Shown here piece by piece: positions 47,125 to 55,819 of a stretch of 59,008 bases of DNA. Numbering within the stretch: the stretch's first letter is position 1; the number at the start of each line of letters is the position of its first letter. The position numbers were made by a program, and so were the translations under genes. Source of the DNA: Candidatus Anaeroferrophillacea bacterium. Its GTDB lineage: Bacteria; Desulfobacterota; Anaeroferrophillalia; Anaeroferrophillales; Anaeroferrophillaceae. The stretch lies in the NCBI GenBank assembly GCA_016933675.1, contig JAFGAM010000046.1, positions 1 through 59,008 of the forward strand. Reading direction: 5' to 3'. The notes beneath the pieces are model-generated. The model was not told the origin of the DNA. It did no database searches and saw nothing but the letters and a program-made list of their open reading frames with translations.

Positions 47125-49044
47125 ATGATGTCGAAGGGTATGTACGGGTCCGTACCGGCCGGGCGGTTATCCAGCGGACGGTCCGGGGATATCGTTCACG
47201 GTGCCGACGGTACAAAGCCCGATCAGCAGGTGCCGGATGGTGCCGGTGGTGACGCGGTGCCGCGGGTTTTCATCGTTACCGGTGCCGTGGCTGCCGGTAA
47301 GACCACCTTGATGGAAACCCTGGCGGCGCGGTTGCAGCGTCGCTACCGGTTGACCGGTGTCTTGTGTTGGGCCGGCGTCACGCGGCCCCACCGCGTTGGT
47401 GAACCGGCGGCGGCCTACGGATTTCGCCTGCTGCCTGGAAAGGCAACCCTGCCCTGGGCGGCGCGGCGGCCGGATGGCCGCGGCTTCGATTTCAACCCTG
47501 ACAGCCTGGACCGGGTTTTCCATCACCTGCGTACCGCGCGCCGGCCCGAGGTCTGCCTGCTGGACGATATCGGTCCGCTGGAACTGGAAGGCGGCGGGTT
47601 CGATGTATGTATCCGTGCCGTTGTGGCCGGCGGCGGGTGGCATGGTTTCGCCGGTGCAGGGTCCGGGAATGAAGCTGCCGTTGGCAAGGGATCGGACGGT
47701 ACCGGCGGTGCCGGTGGTTTCGGAAACAGGGTGAACATCAGCGATGACGGGGGCGGCGTCAGCGGGACCGGCAGGGCCGAAAACGGCGGGACCGCCGGGA
47801 ATGATCCGACCTGGAATTGGAATGATGACGTCGGCAGCGGTGTTGCCCTTGGTGGTGATCCTTTGTACCGGGGTACGGATGACGGGCCGGTGCTGATCAT
47901 GGCGGTGAAAAAACGCTGCCTTGACGACGTACTGCGGCGCTACGGGATTGGCGCCGCCGCCGTGATATACGATCTCGATATGGGCATCGGTGGTGTCCGC
48001 GGCGGTGGTTCCGCAGGCTGTGCCCCTGATGGCGTTGACCACGAAGATGTGCCTGCCGATATCATCCGGCACCTGGAGAACCGCGACGCCCGCCGCATCG
48101 CCGCCTTCTCGGTTGCCGCCGGCCTGATCGAGGTGGGCGTCGGCTCCATTCTTCACGCTGCCCGGGTGCCGTTCAAGGGCCATTTCCTCGCGCTCATCCA
48201 GGTACTCATGCTTACCGCCTTCGGGTGCCGGCTGCACGGTCGCGGGCTGTTCCAGATCGCCTTCATTTCGGCGCTGCTGAAATCCTTTTCCCCCGCCGGA
48301 CCGCGGCTCAAGCCGATGTTCTACATCTTTACCCAGGGGGCGCTTTTCGCCCTGCCCGGGGCCATCTTCGGCTGGAATTTCATCACTGCCCTTGCCGGTT
48401 CCCTGCTTACCTCTGTGAGCACCCTGTTCCTTTCCCTGGGCTTCGCCCTGATTACCTACGGCGATGCCTATCTGGTGATGATGGAAAAAGGGATCAACCG
48501 GGTGGTGGGGACGCTGGGCTGGGGGCCCTGGCCGCTGACGGATTTCATCGTCGGTTTCCTGGCCTTGAAGGCGGTGCTGGCACTGGCGGTCACGGCTGCG
48601 GGATATTGGGGCCGCTTCGGCTTCATCGAGCGGCGGCTGGCGCGCCTCGGCGCGCTGGTGCCGGCGCGGGAGGAGCACGTGGATCTGGCCATTGCCGGCG
48701 GCATGGTGCGTACCTGGCGCACCAGCGCCACGGGCGCTCTGCGGGACATGGGGAAGCTCCGTTTTCTGCTGCCCTTCGGGCTTACCTTCGCCCTCATCTG
48801 CGGGTTTTCGGATCTCGGCGTGCGGCAGTATCAGGTCATTCTGCTGCGGGCGCTGCTGGTGACCTGGCTTGCCTTCATGCTGCTTCATCGGGTCAATCCG
48901 CTCTCTCTGGTGAAGTTTCTGCGCGCCCGCGGTGCCCGGGGTTTCGCTGCGGCGTTGAACTATTCCCTGGCCGCCTGGAGCGTCCGGCGGCAGGAGGGCG
49001 GCGGCCGCGGTAACGGGCGACCGGCCGGTCGCCCCAACAGCTGA
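47125..49044 (+). CDS. Fusion of a THEP1-type NTPase with a polytopic membrane region (unrecognised architecture)
   Basis: From ATG 47125 (AAGGAG 5 bases upstream; ATG 47128 also possible) the product has 639 residues. Residues 47-165 form a P-loop NTPase: VFIVTGAVAAGKTTLMETLA (Walker A 53-60), GVLCWAGVTRP and CLLDDIGPLELEGGGF (Walker B-like), as in the THEP1/NTPase_1 family. Residues 169-252 are a Gly/Asn/Asp-rich insertion. The last NTPase strand and helix resume at VLIMAVKKRCLDDVLRRYGI. From about 328 to 500 there are 5-6 hydrophobic segments (LLKSFSPAGPRLKPMFYIFT between them), and a second hydrophobic block follows at 545-595 with NPLSLVKFLRARGARG after it. The membrane parts faintly recall ECF transporter S and T components; this is speculation. 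Between the MocA-like and DUF364 genes. Confidence 0.7.
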   Translation: MMSKGMYGSVPAGRLSSGRSGDIVHGADGTKPDQQVPDGAGGDAVPRVFIVTGAVAAGKTTLMETLAARLQRRYRLTGVLCWAGVTRPHRVGEPAAAYGFRLLPGKATLPWAARRPDGRGFDFNPDSLDRVFHHLRTARRPEVCLLDDIGPLELEGGGFDVCIRAVVAGGGWHGFAGAGSGNEAAVGKGSDGTGGAGGFGNRVNISDDGGGVSGTGRAENGGTAGNDPTWNWNDDVGSGVALGGDPLYRGTDDGPVLIMAVKKRCLDDVLRRYGIGAAAVIYDLDMGIGGVRGGGSAGCAPDGVDHEDVPADIIRHLENRDARRIAAFSVAAGLIEVGVGSILHAARVPFKGHFLALIQVLMLTAFGCRLHGRGLFQIAFISALLKSFSPAGPRLKPMFYIFTQGALFALPGAIFGWNFITALAGSLLTSVSTLFLSLGFALITYGDAYLVMMEKGINRVVGTLGWGPWPLTDFIVGFLALKAVLALAVTAAGYWGRFGFIERRLARLGALVPAREEHVDLAIAGGMVRTWRTSATGALRDMGKLRFLLPFGLTFALICGFSDLGVRQYQVILLRALLVTWLAFMLLHRVNPLSLVKFLRARGARGFAAALNYSLAAWSVRRQEGGGRGNGRPAGRPNS

Positions 49045-49250
49045 GTTCGGCAGATAAATCCGGGGAGAAACAGCGGCCGTTGGCGTTTGACCGTGCCTCT
49101 CTTCATCGATCCCGAAGACGAAGCGGGTGGGGTCCGGTTTCCACGGTTCATCCGCTTTCCGCGTTTTATATTGGTGCCGGCGCGGCGGTGGGAAAGACGA
49201 AAGAGCTGGCGTTGAGACGAAACAATCGGGAAAGACGAAAGGATGACAGG

Positions 49251-49994
49251 ATGATCGAAAAGCTGGTTGCCACCCTGGAAGATGCTCCGGTGCGTGAGGT
49301 GTCCATCTTTCGCCACAGCGTGTTCATCGACGGACCGTGTGTCGGTCTGGCGTCGACGGTCAACACCGGCGGCTGCATGGGGCCGCTGGAGGATGCCGGC
49401 CGGCTGCACCGGCGCAGTACCCGGGAACTGGCGCGGCTGATTTTCACCGACCACCCCCTGGCGCGGGCGGTGGGCATGGCGGCGATCAACGCCGTGGTGA
49501 ATCGCCCGGAGCTGGTCACCGAAGAGGACTCCGGCGACGACAAGGATGCCTTCGAGTACATCGTCGCCAACGGCAAGGGGAAGAACATCGCCGTTGTCGG
49601 CCATTTTCCCAAGGTGGACTGGTTGCGCAGGAGCGGCATGTTCGAAAACTTCTGGGTTTTCGAACTCAATCCCCGCGGGGATGACCTGGGACCGGAGGAT
49701 TACGGCGACTACCTGCCCCGGGCCGATTTCGTTCTCCTGACCGCCACCTCCATCATCAATGGTACCTTCAACGACATGGTCTCCCTCTGCCCGAACAGTT
49801 ATAATGTTCTCGTGGGCCCCAGTTCGCCCCTGCATCCGCTGCTCTTCGAGCACGGCATCGACTGCATCGCCGGCAGCGTCGTGGCCGACCCCGGGCGGGC
49901 GCGCGTCTCCCTGTCCCAGGGGGCTTCCTACCGGCACGCGGAGGGGCTGCGCCGGTTCGCCCGGTTTCGTTCCGACGTCCAGACCGATACCTGA
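49251..49994 (+). CDS. DUF4213/DUF364 protein (putative heavy-metal chelation domain)
   Basis: A 247-residue soluble protein. The N-terminal part (about 1-90; EVSIFRHSVFIDGPCVGLAS) fits DUF4213, and the C-terminal Rossmann-like part (about 105-245; NIAVVGHFPKVDWLRRSG, FWVFELNPRGDDLGPEDYGD, FVLLTATSIINGTFNDMVSL, YNVLVGPSSPLHPLLFEHGI) fits DUF364, a fold related to enolase-like and metal-chelation domains found next to metal transporters. Start ATG 49251 after GAAAGGATGACAGG. It lies 206 bases after the NTPase-membrane gene on the same strand, so a shared metal-related role is plausible but unproven. Confidence 0.88.
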   Translation: MIEKLVATLEDAPVREVSIFRHSVFIDGPCVGLASTVNTGGCMGPLEDAGRLHRRSTRELARLIFTDHPLARAVGMAAINAVVNRPELVTEEDSGDDKDAFEYIVANGKGKNIAVVGHFPKVDWLRRSGMFENFWVFELNPRGDDLGPEDYGDYLPRADFVLLTATSIINGTFNDMVSLCPNSYNVLVGPSSPLHPLLFEHGIDCIAGSVVADPGRARVSLSQGASYRHAEGLRRFARFRSDVQTDT

Positions 49995-50550
49995 ACTCTT
50001 CCTGCGCTGTTTCCGAGTGGTTGCGGAACCACGGATAATCACGGATAATATCAGTGATGATCCGGCGGGCGGGGGGGAAGCGTCCGGACCGATTCCGTTA
50101 ACTGAGTTGACTGCTTCATATTCGGCTCCCCGTGGCGGTACGCGGCGCCTTGCATTCCAGTGATCCGGGTGTTGTCAGCGTACGGTATCCCGGTGTGGCA
50201 AAGTTTACCTGGGCGCTTTCCGCGCATCGTGTATCTGCTTCTCCAGGCCGATGAGACCCCCATACCGCCGGCGGCGCTTTCCGCCCCTCCCGTATCCGCC
50301 TCCTTGCCTTCGTGAATGAATGAACAATGGTTTTTGAAATATCTTAAAAAAATGGTCGGGTATTCTTGAAATACCGGATTTTTTTGTTATGCTGCCTCAT
50401 AACGGTTGCCGGGAAACCCTTGCGGGAATTATTGGCGGTCCCGGTCGGTGCGCTGCAGGATATCGATAATTAAGCGTTTTAATCGGCCGTCGCGGCCGGA
50501 CGGCGGGGACGGACGGCAGGGCAGTCTGCGGTTTGCGGAAGGAGGAAGTC
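49995..50550. promoter_or_regulatory. Upstream region of the cytochrome cluster: terminator-like hairpin and inverted repeat
   Basis: A 556-base gap. At 50360-50387 a short stem GGTATT/AATACC is followed by seven T residues. Just after it GTTATG/CATAAC (50386-50391 and 50398-50403) forms an inverted repeat that could be an operator. Near 50031-50050 the decamer CACGGATAAT occurs twice in tandem. No gene was seen; the actual cytochrome promoter is not identified. Confidence 0.4.
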
Positions 50551-51444
50551 ATGGGAAGGAAGGGATTGTGTGCCGCACTGTTGATCATGGTCGGATGCCT
50601 GGTGCAGGTGGCTGCCGGCTTCGCGGAGGAAATGTATCCCTACGATCTGGAGCCGATCATCAACCGCTGGATCAGTTCCGGGCATGCCGACGGGGCCTCG
50701 GAATCCTTCACTCACTGGGACGCTGAAGGGGAGGTTCCCGCGGGCTGCGCTGCCTGTCACAGCAGCCCCGGTTACCTCGATTTCCTCGGTTACGACGGCA
50801 CAAAGTCCGGCCAGGTGGACAAGCCGGCGCCGTTGGGCACGGTGGTCAACTGCCTTACCTGCCATAACGAGGCCGCGGCCTGGCTCGACGAGGTGACCTT
50901 CCCGTCCGGGAAGACGGTCGGCGACCTGGGGCCGGAGGCACGCTGCATGGTCTGTCACCAGGGCCGGGAATCCGGCCTGGACGTGGACGCGGACATCGCC
51001 GCCGCCAATGTCGCCGGTGATGACGAGGTCAGCGCCGACCTCGGGTTCATCAATATCCACTACTATGCCACCGGCGCAACCTTGTACGGCGGCCAGGCCA
51101 TCGGCGGCTACCAGTACGCCGGCAGGAGTTATGATCTCAAGTTCGATCATGTGGAAGGGTACGATACCTGTATCGGCTGCCACGATCCCTACTCCCTGGA
51201 GGTCAGGACCAACGAATCGGTGCGTCCCAGTGAATGTGCCGATTGCCACGCCCGGGTTTCCACCGTGGCCGATCTGCAAAACATCCGCATGAACGGTTCC
51301 ATGGTGGACTATGACGGCGACGGCGACTTGCGCGAAGGCATCGCCGGCGAAATCGCCACCCTGCAGGAAAAACTATACCAGTCGATTCAATCTTACGGCG
51401 CCACGGTCACCGGCAATCCGGTGATCTACGATTCCCATACCTAA
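50551..51444 (+). CDS. Multiheme c-type cytochrome, N-terminal five-heme half (frameshifted gene)
   Basis: This is the first half of a ten-heme cytochrome. It has a signal peptide (LCAALLIMVGCLVQVAAGFA; the Cys might act as a weak lipobox) and five CxxCH sites: CAACH, CLTCH, CMVCH, CIGCH and CADCH. The frame ends at TAA 51442-51444, right after VTGNPVIYDSHT. Removing one A at 51443/51444 turns TAATCCCTACTGG into TATCCCTACTGG and continues as YPYWFGDRNGNGAVDAGEA into the next segment. So it is one gene, either truly frameshifted or misread by one base. AAGGAGG lies 5 bases before ATG 50551. It is probably exported and part of the electron conduit downstream. Confidence 0.85.
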   Translation: MGRKGLCAALLIMVGCLVQVAAGFAEEMYPYDLEPIINRWISSGHADGASESFTHWDAEGEVPAGCAACHSSPGYLDFLGYDGTKSGQVDKPAPLGTVVNCLTCHNEAAAWLDEVTFPSGKTVGDLGPEARCMVCHQGRESGLDVDADIAAANVAGDDEVSADLGFINIHYYATGATLYGGQAIGGYQYAGRSYDLKFDHVEGYDTCIGCHDPYSLEVRTNESVRPSECADCHARVSTVADLQNIRMNGSMVDYDGDGDLREGIAGEIATLQEKLYQSIQSYGATVTGNPVIYDSHT

Positions 51445-51481
51445 TCCCTACTGGTTCGGCGACCGTAACGGCAACGGCGCG

Positions 51482-52570
51482 GTGGATGCTGGCGAGGCCT
51501 CTTACGCCAACCAGTACAAGTTCTGGACTGCGCGTATGGTTCGGGCAGCCTATAATTACCAGGTGTCTCTGAAGGATCCGGGCGCCTATGCCCACAACGC
51601 CAAGTATGTCATCCAACTGCTCTACGATTCCATTACCGATCTGAACGGCGCCCTGCCCGCGGCCGTGCGGATGGATGTCGGCACTATCCACCGTGAAGAC
51701 GGCCCCCATTTCAACGGCGCCAGCGAATCCTTCCGCCACTGGGACGAGGACGGCGAGGTTTCCGCGAGCTGTTCCCGTTGTCACGGCACGTACGGTCTGG
51801 CGGAATTTCTGGTGTTCGGCAACGACCGCACCACCGAGCCCATGACCGACGGCATGGCCTGCATCAACTGCCACGCCCTGGATGCCGACATGATGCCGGT
51901 CTACGAGGCGATCTGGGATACCGGCAGCGGCGTTACCTTTCCCTCAGGGGCCGAGGTCTCGCTCGACAACAACAGCCAGCTCTGCATGAACTGCCACAGC
52001 GGCCGGGAGTCCGGTGACAGTGTGGTTGCCGGCCGGTTCACCAACATCCACTACTACCCGGCCGCGGCGGTCTTTTTCGGTGCCGAGGTGCGCAGCGGGT
52101 ACGAATATCCCGGCAAAACCTATGCCGGCCGGAATACCTTTCCCGCCCATCCCGCCGCATTGGCCACCTGCAGCGGCTGCCACATCCGCGTGGACAACGG
52201 CGTGAAACACCAGTTCACTCCGGCCCTCGACCTCTGCAACTGGTGTCACACCGGTACCAGTTTTGAGGATTTGAGCGGCCTGCCGGCGGTGTATCACGAT
52301 ATGCTCACCGTTCTTGGTGACCAGCTCCATGCCGCGATCACCAGTTACGCCGCCGCCAACGACATGACCGCGGTGCATCTTGATAACCATCCCTACTGGT
52401 CGGGGACCTCCACCTGGGATGTGAAGCTGGCAGCGGCCGCCTTCAATTACCAGATCTACCTCAAGGAGCCCGCCGCCTACATGCATAACGGCGCCTATCT
52501 CGGGCAATTGCTGTATGATGCCATTGTCGACCTCGGCGGCACACCGACGGTACATCGCCCCGGAAGCTGA
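51482..52570 (+). CDS. Multiheme c-type cytochrome, C-terminal five-heme half (frameshifted gene)
   Basis: This is the continuation of the upstream cytochrome in another frame. It has no ribosome binding site of its own at GTG 51482, and homologous sequence extends back to about 51446. It has five more heme sites: CSRCH, CINCH, CMNCH, CSGCH and CNWCH. The segment GASESFRHWDEDGEVSASCS mirrors GASESFTHWDAEGEVPAGCA of the first half, and NIHYY with a Y-x-Y-x-G-x-(S/T)-Y block recurs in both, so the ten-heme protein arose by internal duplication of a five-heme unit. The repeated YNYQ(V/I)-x-LK(D/E)P-x-A-Y helices look structural. Confidence 0.85.
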   Translation: MDAGEASYANQYKFWTARMVRAAYNYQVSLKDPGAYAHNAKYVIQLLYDSITDLNGALPAAVRMDVGTIHREDGPHFNGASESFRHWDEDGEVSASCSRCHGTYGLAEFLVFGNDRTTEPMTDGMACINCHALDADMMPVYEAIWDTGSGVTFPSGAEVSLDNNSQLCMNCHSGRESGDSVVAGRFTNIHYYPAAAVFFGAEVRSGYEYPGKTYAGRNTFPAHPAALATCSGCHIRVDNGVKHQFTPALDLCNWCHTGTSFEDLSGLPAVYHDMLTVLGDQLHAAITSYAAANDMTAVHLDNHPYWSGTSTWDVKLAAAAFNYQIYLKEPAAYMHNGAYLGQLLYDAIVDLGGTPTVHRPGS

Positions 52571-52589
52571 GGCGGATAACAGCTCAGGG

Positions 52590-52625
52590 AAAGGCCGTCC
52601 CTCATCCGGGGGATGGCCTTTTTTT
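52590..52625 (+). terminator. Intrinsic terminator after the ten-heme cytochrome
   Basis: Stem AGGCCGTCCC/GGGGATGGCCT (with a G-U pair) followed by T7, about 20 bases after the stop codon. It separates the first cytochrome from the DmsE/MtrA-like gene. Confidence 0.85.
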
Positions 52626-52633
52626 CAAAAAAT

Positions 52634-52862
52634 GCAACGATGTCCGGGATGATTATGACCGCGTGATTCCCTTCTCGGCGGGGAGAGTGAGGTGCGATTC
52701 AGCGCGCATTTCGGCAAAAATTCCCGGCGCGCGGGGAACGCTGAAAATGGCACCGTCAGAGCCTCTTAAGGGGTGATTTGGGCAATGTCATCGCTGCCGA
52801 CACAATGCCGCAATCGCGTTGCCGGCACCGGGCCTGACCCGCTGAGGATTGATCCGCCAAAC
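52634..52862 (-). repeat. Dispersed repeat R3, inverted copy
   Basis: On the minus strand this region repeats, in the same order, the blocks of 38846-39187: CAGCGGGTCAGGCCCGGTGC, GCGATTGCGGCATT, GGAATTTTTGCCGAAATGCG, GCTGAATCGCACCTCAC and TAATCATCCCGGACATCGTT. It lacks the R2 insertion of that copy. It fills the gap between the terminator and the decaheme gene. Confidence 0.6.
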
Positions 52863-52897
52863 GGGTGCCGGATGCTACTGAAAAAAAGGAGGCACGT

Positions 52898-53779
52898 ATG
52901 CCCGGTTCAGGGAAACATATTTTTTTTCTGGTCGCATCGATGGTGCTCCTGTGGGGGGTGTTCGCGGTGGGAAGCGCCCGTGCCGATGCCGCCGTCTGTG
53001 CCGACTGCCATGATCGGGTTACCGCCGATTTCGCCGATTCCTGGCACGCCCGGGCGTGGATGGACAAGGGCTTCGGCTGCGAGTCCTGCCATGGCCCGGC
53101 CGGGGAACATGTGGCCAATCCGGTGCCGGAGAATATTGTCTCCTTCGAGAAACAGTCCCGGCAAACGAATGCCGGACAAAACGGCATGTGCCTCGCATGC
53201 CATGCAACTTCATCCCGGGTGTCGTTGTGGGATATGGGGCGCCACGGTCGTGCCGGTATCGGCTGCGTCGACTGTCACGAGATCCATACCCGCCGTCCGG
53301 AGGTTGCCGAACCGGGGGTTTGCGACGGCTGTCACGGCGCCATCCGCATGGCGGTGAACAAGGTGTCGCACCATCCGGTCAACGAGGGCAAAATTGCCTG
53401 CAGCGACTGTCACAACCCCCACGGCAGCCTCATCCCCGGCATGCTGGCCGACGACGATGTCAACCAGCTCTGCTATCGCTGTCATGCCGAGAAACGGGGA
53501 CCCTTCGTCCGTGAACACCCGCCGGTGGCGGAGAACTGTGCCATTTGCCACGACCCCCACGGCAGCCGGCATGAAAACCTGCTGAGGGAGAAAGCGGTCA
53601 ATCTCTGCCAGGACTGCCACAACGCTGACCTGCATTCCGGCCGTGCCTATGATGCCGGGTCCGGATCCGCTCGTGCCGGCCGGGCCGCCACGATCGGTTT
53701 CGTCGGCCGCTCCTGCCTGAACTGTCATGGCAACATCCATGGCAGCACCCATTTCAATAATCGCGGTTTCACGCGCTGA
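52898..53779 (+). CDS. DmsE/MtrA-family periplasmic decaheme c-type cytochrome
   Basis: A 293-residue protein with a signal peptide (FLVASMVLLWGVFAVGSARA) and ten CxxCH sites in order: CADCH, CESCH, CLACH, CVDCH, CDGCH, CSDCH, CYRCH, CAICH, CQDCH and CLNCH. The spacing, the CSDCHNPHGS and CAICHDPHGS motifs and the length match the DmsE/MtrA decaheme family. Members insert into an MtrB-type barrel and carry electrons between periplasm and cell surface. AAAGGAGG lies 6 bases before ATG 52898. The porin gene starts 12 bases after its stop. Confidence 0.92.
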   Translation: MPGSGKHIFFLVASMVLLWGVFAVGSARADAAVCADCHDRVTADFADSWHARAWMDKGFGCESCHGPAGEHVANPVPENIVSFEKQSRQTNAGQNGMCLACHATSSRVSLWDMGRHGRAGIGCVDCHEIHTRRPEVAEPGVCDGCHGAIRMAVNKVSHHPVNEGKIACSDCHNPHGSLIPGMLADDDVNQLCYRCHAEKRGPFVREHPPVAENCAICHDPHGSRHENLLREKAVNLCQDCHNADLHSGRAYDAGSGSARAGRAATIGFVGRSCLNCHGNIHGSTHFNNRGFTR

Positions 53780-53791
53780 GGGGGGGCGGAG

Positions 53792-55819
53792 ATGAAAAAA
53801 ATACGGTTTCTGCTGATGTTTTTTTTCATTCTGGTCGCCCTGCCGGCAGCCGTCCCGGTTTCGGCCGCGGAAGGGGACGGGAAGGATGAAGTGAAGGTGT
53901 TCGGCAACATTACTGCCGGCTGGCGCATGTTTGAAGACGTCGACGGTGACGACGCTCTGTTCGAGGAATACCGGGATCTGGACGACGACTTGTTCGGTAC
54001 TGTCGACCTGGAGGTCTATCGGGGTTCCCTCGATTTGTATCTCCAGACCACCCGGCTGCGGGGCCGGGACTGGGGAAAATATTCCTTCGAGCTGTTCTAT
54101 GACGAAACCCCGCACAACCTGAGCGATGATGCCCGCTCACCCTGGAGCGGCATCGGCAGCGCGGCACCGGTGCTCGAGGGTACGACCATTCCGCCGCTAT
54201 CATCCTGGTCGAGCTTTGATTATGACGTGGATCGCGACGAGTTCGGCGGCCGCGTGAGCCTTTTCTTCGCTACCCCGTTTTACGTTACCTTCGGCATCCA
54301 GCGTCGCAGCCAGGAGGGCATCAGGCCGCTGGGAAGCGGCGACTACTTTCTCAATCTGGAGTTGCCGGAACCGGTGGACTACACCACCGACGACCTCTCG
54401 TTACAGGGGGGATACCGCGGCAACACCTTCCAGGCGCAGGTGACGGGATCCTGGAGCCGTTTCGACAACGACGACCGTTTCATGACCCGCCCCGGTGCCG
54501 CCGCCGGCGACGTCATGACCCTGCCGCCGGACAACGATTACGGCAAGGTGGCGGCCGATCTGAGCTGGCGCGAGCTGCCGCTGCAGTCGGTGCTGGCGGT
54601 GCGTTTGAGCTACGCCCGGCTGGAGAGCGACTTCTCCGTTGCCGACCTCGGGCTGACGGACGTCTCCGACCTCGACCGTACCACCTTCGACGGCGAGATC
54701 GACTACACCCGGGGTGCCGTGGCCCTGTCGTCGCGGCTCACCGACACCCTCGACAGCCGCATCCATTACAGCTTCCTGGACCGGGACAACGACTCCACCC
54801 CGGTATCCGCGAGTCATGCGGAACGGATCTTCGATTACCGGGAACATCGGGCCGGGATCGACCTGGGCTATGATTTCGCCCGCCATACCCGGCTGGCGGG
54901 CGGCTACGCCTTCCGTGACCTCGACCGCCGCAACCTGCTGGAAGCGGAGGAGAGTACCGACCACAGCGTTTTTATCGAGGTGCGCAACTCCAGCCTCGAA
55001 TTCTTCTGTGCCCGGCTGCGGTATGAACGGCTGGATCGGGACGCCGATTTCGGCAACCGCGGCCGGGGTACCGACCCGGTGGCCGACAGCGGTGAGTGGA
55101 TCAAACGCTATATCCGCCACTACTACGCCACTGACAAGAGCATGGATGAGGTGCGTATGGTGCTGGAATTCTACCCTGTCGACCGGTTCGACCTGGGTTT
55201 CGAGTACGCGTACAAACTGAACGACTACGATGAGACGGATATCGGTCTGACCGGGGATGAGCGGCATGAATTCTACGCCGATTTCGCCTGGCGGGCGGCG
55301 GAGCGGATAACCTTCGGGGGATTCGCCGGTTACGAGCTGACCAACGCCGACAGCCGCCACCGGCAGTTTGGCGTCGGTGAATCGGCGGAGATCACCGACG
55401 ATACCGGCGGGGCCTTCAACTGGGGCAGTGAGCGGGACGAGGACTACCGGACCTGCGGGCTGTCACTGGATGTCCGGGAGTTTCTCGGGAAGCTGGCTCT
55501 GCATCTCGCCTGGCAGTACCAGGATTCCGACGGCGAGGTGCATTTCGCCTCCGCCACCGGCGGCCTCGAGGATATCGACCGGTCCGACGACTACGACCGG
55601 CACAAGCTGGAGGCCCGGCTCACCTGGGCCTGTCGGGACGATACCACCGTGACCCTGAGCTATCTGTACGACCGCTATGACTACGACGACCTGCGCTTCG
55701 ACGACTACGAGGCCTATCTGCCTGCGGGCGGCGTCTCCGGCAGCTACCTGACCGGGGCCTACGACGACCGCAGCTACGAGGCCAACGTGGGCTACCTGGC
55801 GGTGTCGTACCGGTTCTGA
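53792..55819 (+). CDS. MtrB/PioB-family decaheme-associated outer membrane porin
   Basis: A 675-residue protein with a signal peptide (FLLMFFFILVALPAAVPVSA) and a long series of amphipathic strands with alternating aromatic/charged residues, ending in VGYLAVSYRF (C-terminal Phe, as in barrel proteins). Length, Asp/Arg/Tyr-rich loops and position next to a decaheme gene match MtrB/PioB porins, which hold the decaheme cytochrome in the outer membrane. There are no CxxC pairs at the N-terminus as in Shewanella MtrB. With the genes before it this forms a porin-cytochrome unit for extracellular electron transfer (direction not decidable). Confidence 0.85.
   Translation: MKKIRFLLMFFFILVALPAAVPVSAAEGDGKDEVKVFGNITAGWRMFEDVDGDDALFEEYRDLDDDLFGTVDLEVYRGSLDLYLQTTRLRGRDWGKYSFELFYDETPHNLSDDARSPWSGIGSAAPVLEGTTIPPLSSWSSFDYDVDRDEFGGRVSLFFATPFYVTFGIQRRSQEGIRPLGSGDYFLNLELPEPVDYTTDDLSLQGGYRGNTFQAQVTGSWSRFDNDDRFMTRPGAAAGDVMTLPPDNDYGKVAADLSWRELPLQSVLAVRLSYARLESDFSVADLGLTDVSDLDRTTFDGEIDYTRGAVALSSRLTDTLDSRIHYSFLDRDNDSTPVSASHAERIFDYREHRAGIDLGYDFARHTRLAGGYAFRDLDRRNLLEAEESTDHSVFIEVRNSSLEFFCARLRYERLDRDADFGNRGRGTDPVADSGEWIKRYIRHYYATDKSMDEVRMVLEFYPVDRFDLGFEYAYKLNDYDETDIGLTGDERHEFYADFAWRAAERITFGGFAGYELTNADSRHRQFGVGESAEITDDTGGAFNWGSERDEDYRTCGLSLDVREFLGKLALHLAWQYQDSDGEVHFASATGGLEDIDRSDDYDRHKLEARLTWACRDDTTVTLSYLYDRYDYDDLRFDDYEAYLPAGGVSGSYLTGAYDDRSYEANVGYLAVSYRF

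Noticed and set aside
47167-48888. 573-codon open frame antisense to the NTPase-membrane gene
   Set aside because: It would be a soluble Pro/Gly/Arg/Gln-rich product with no motif. The plus strand has Walker motifs and membrane segments with typical codon use.
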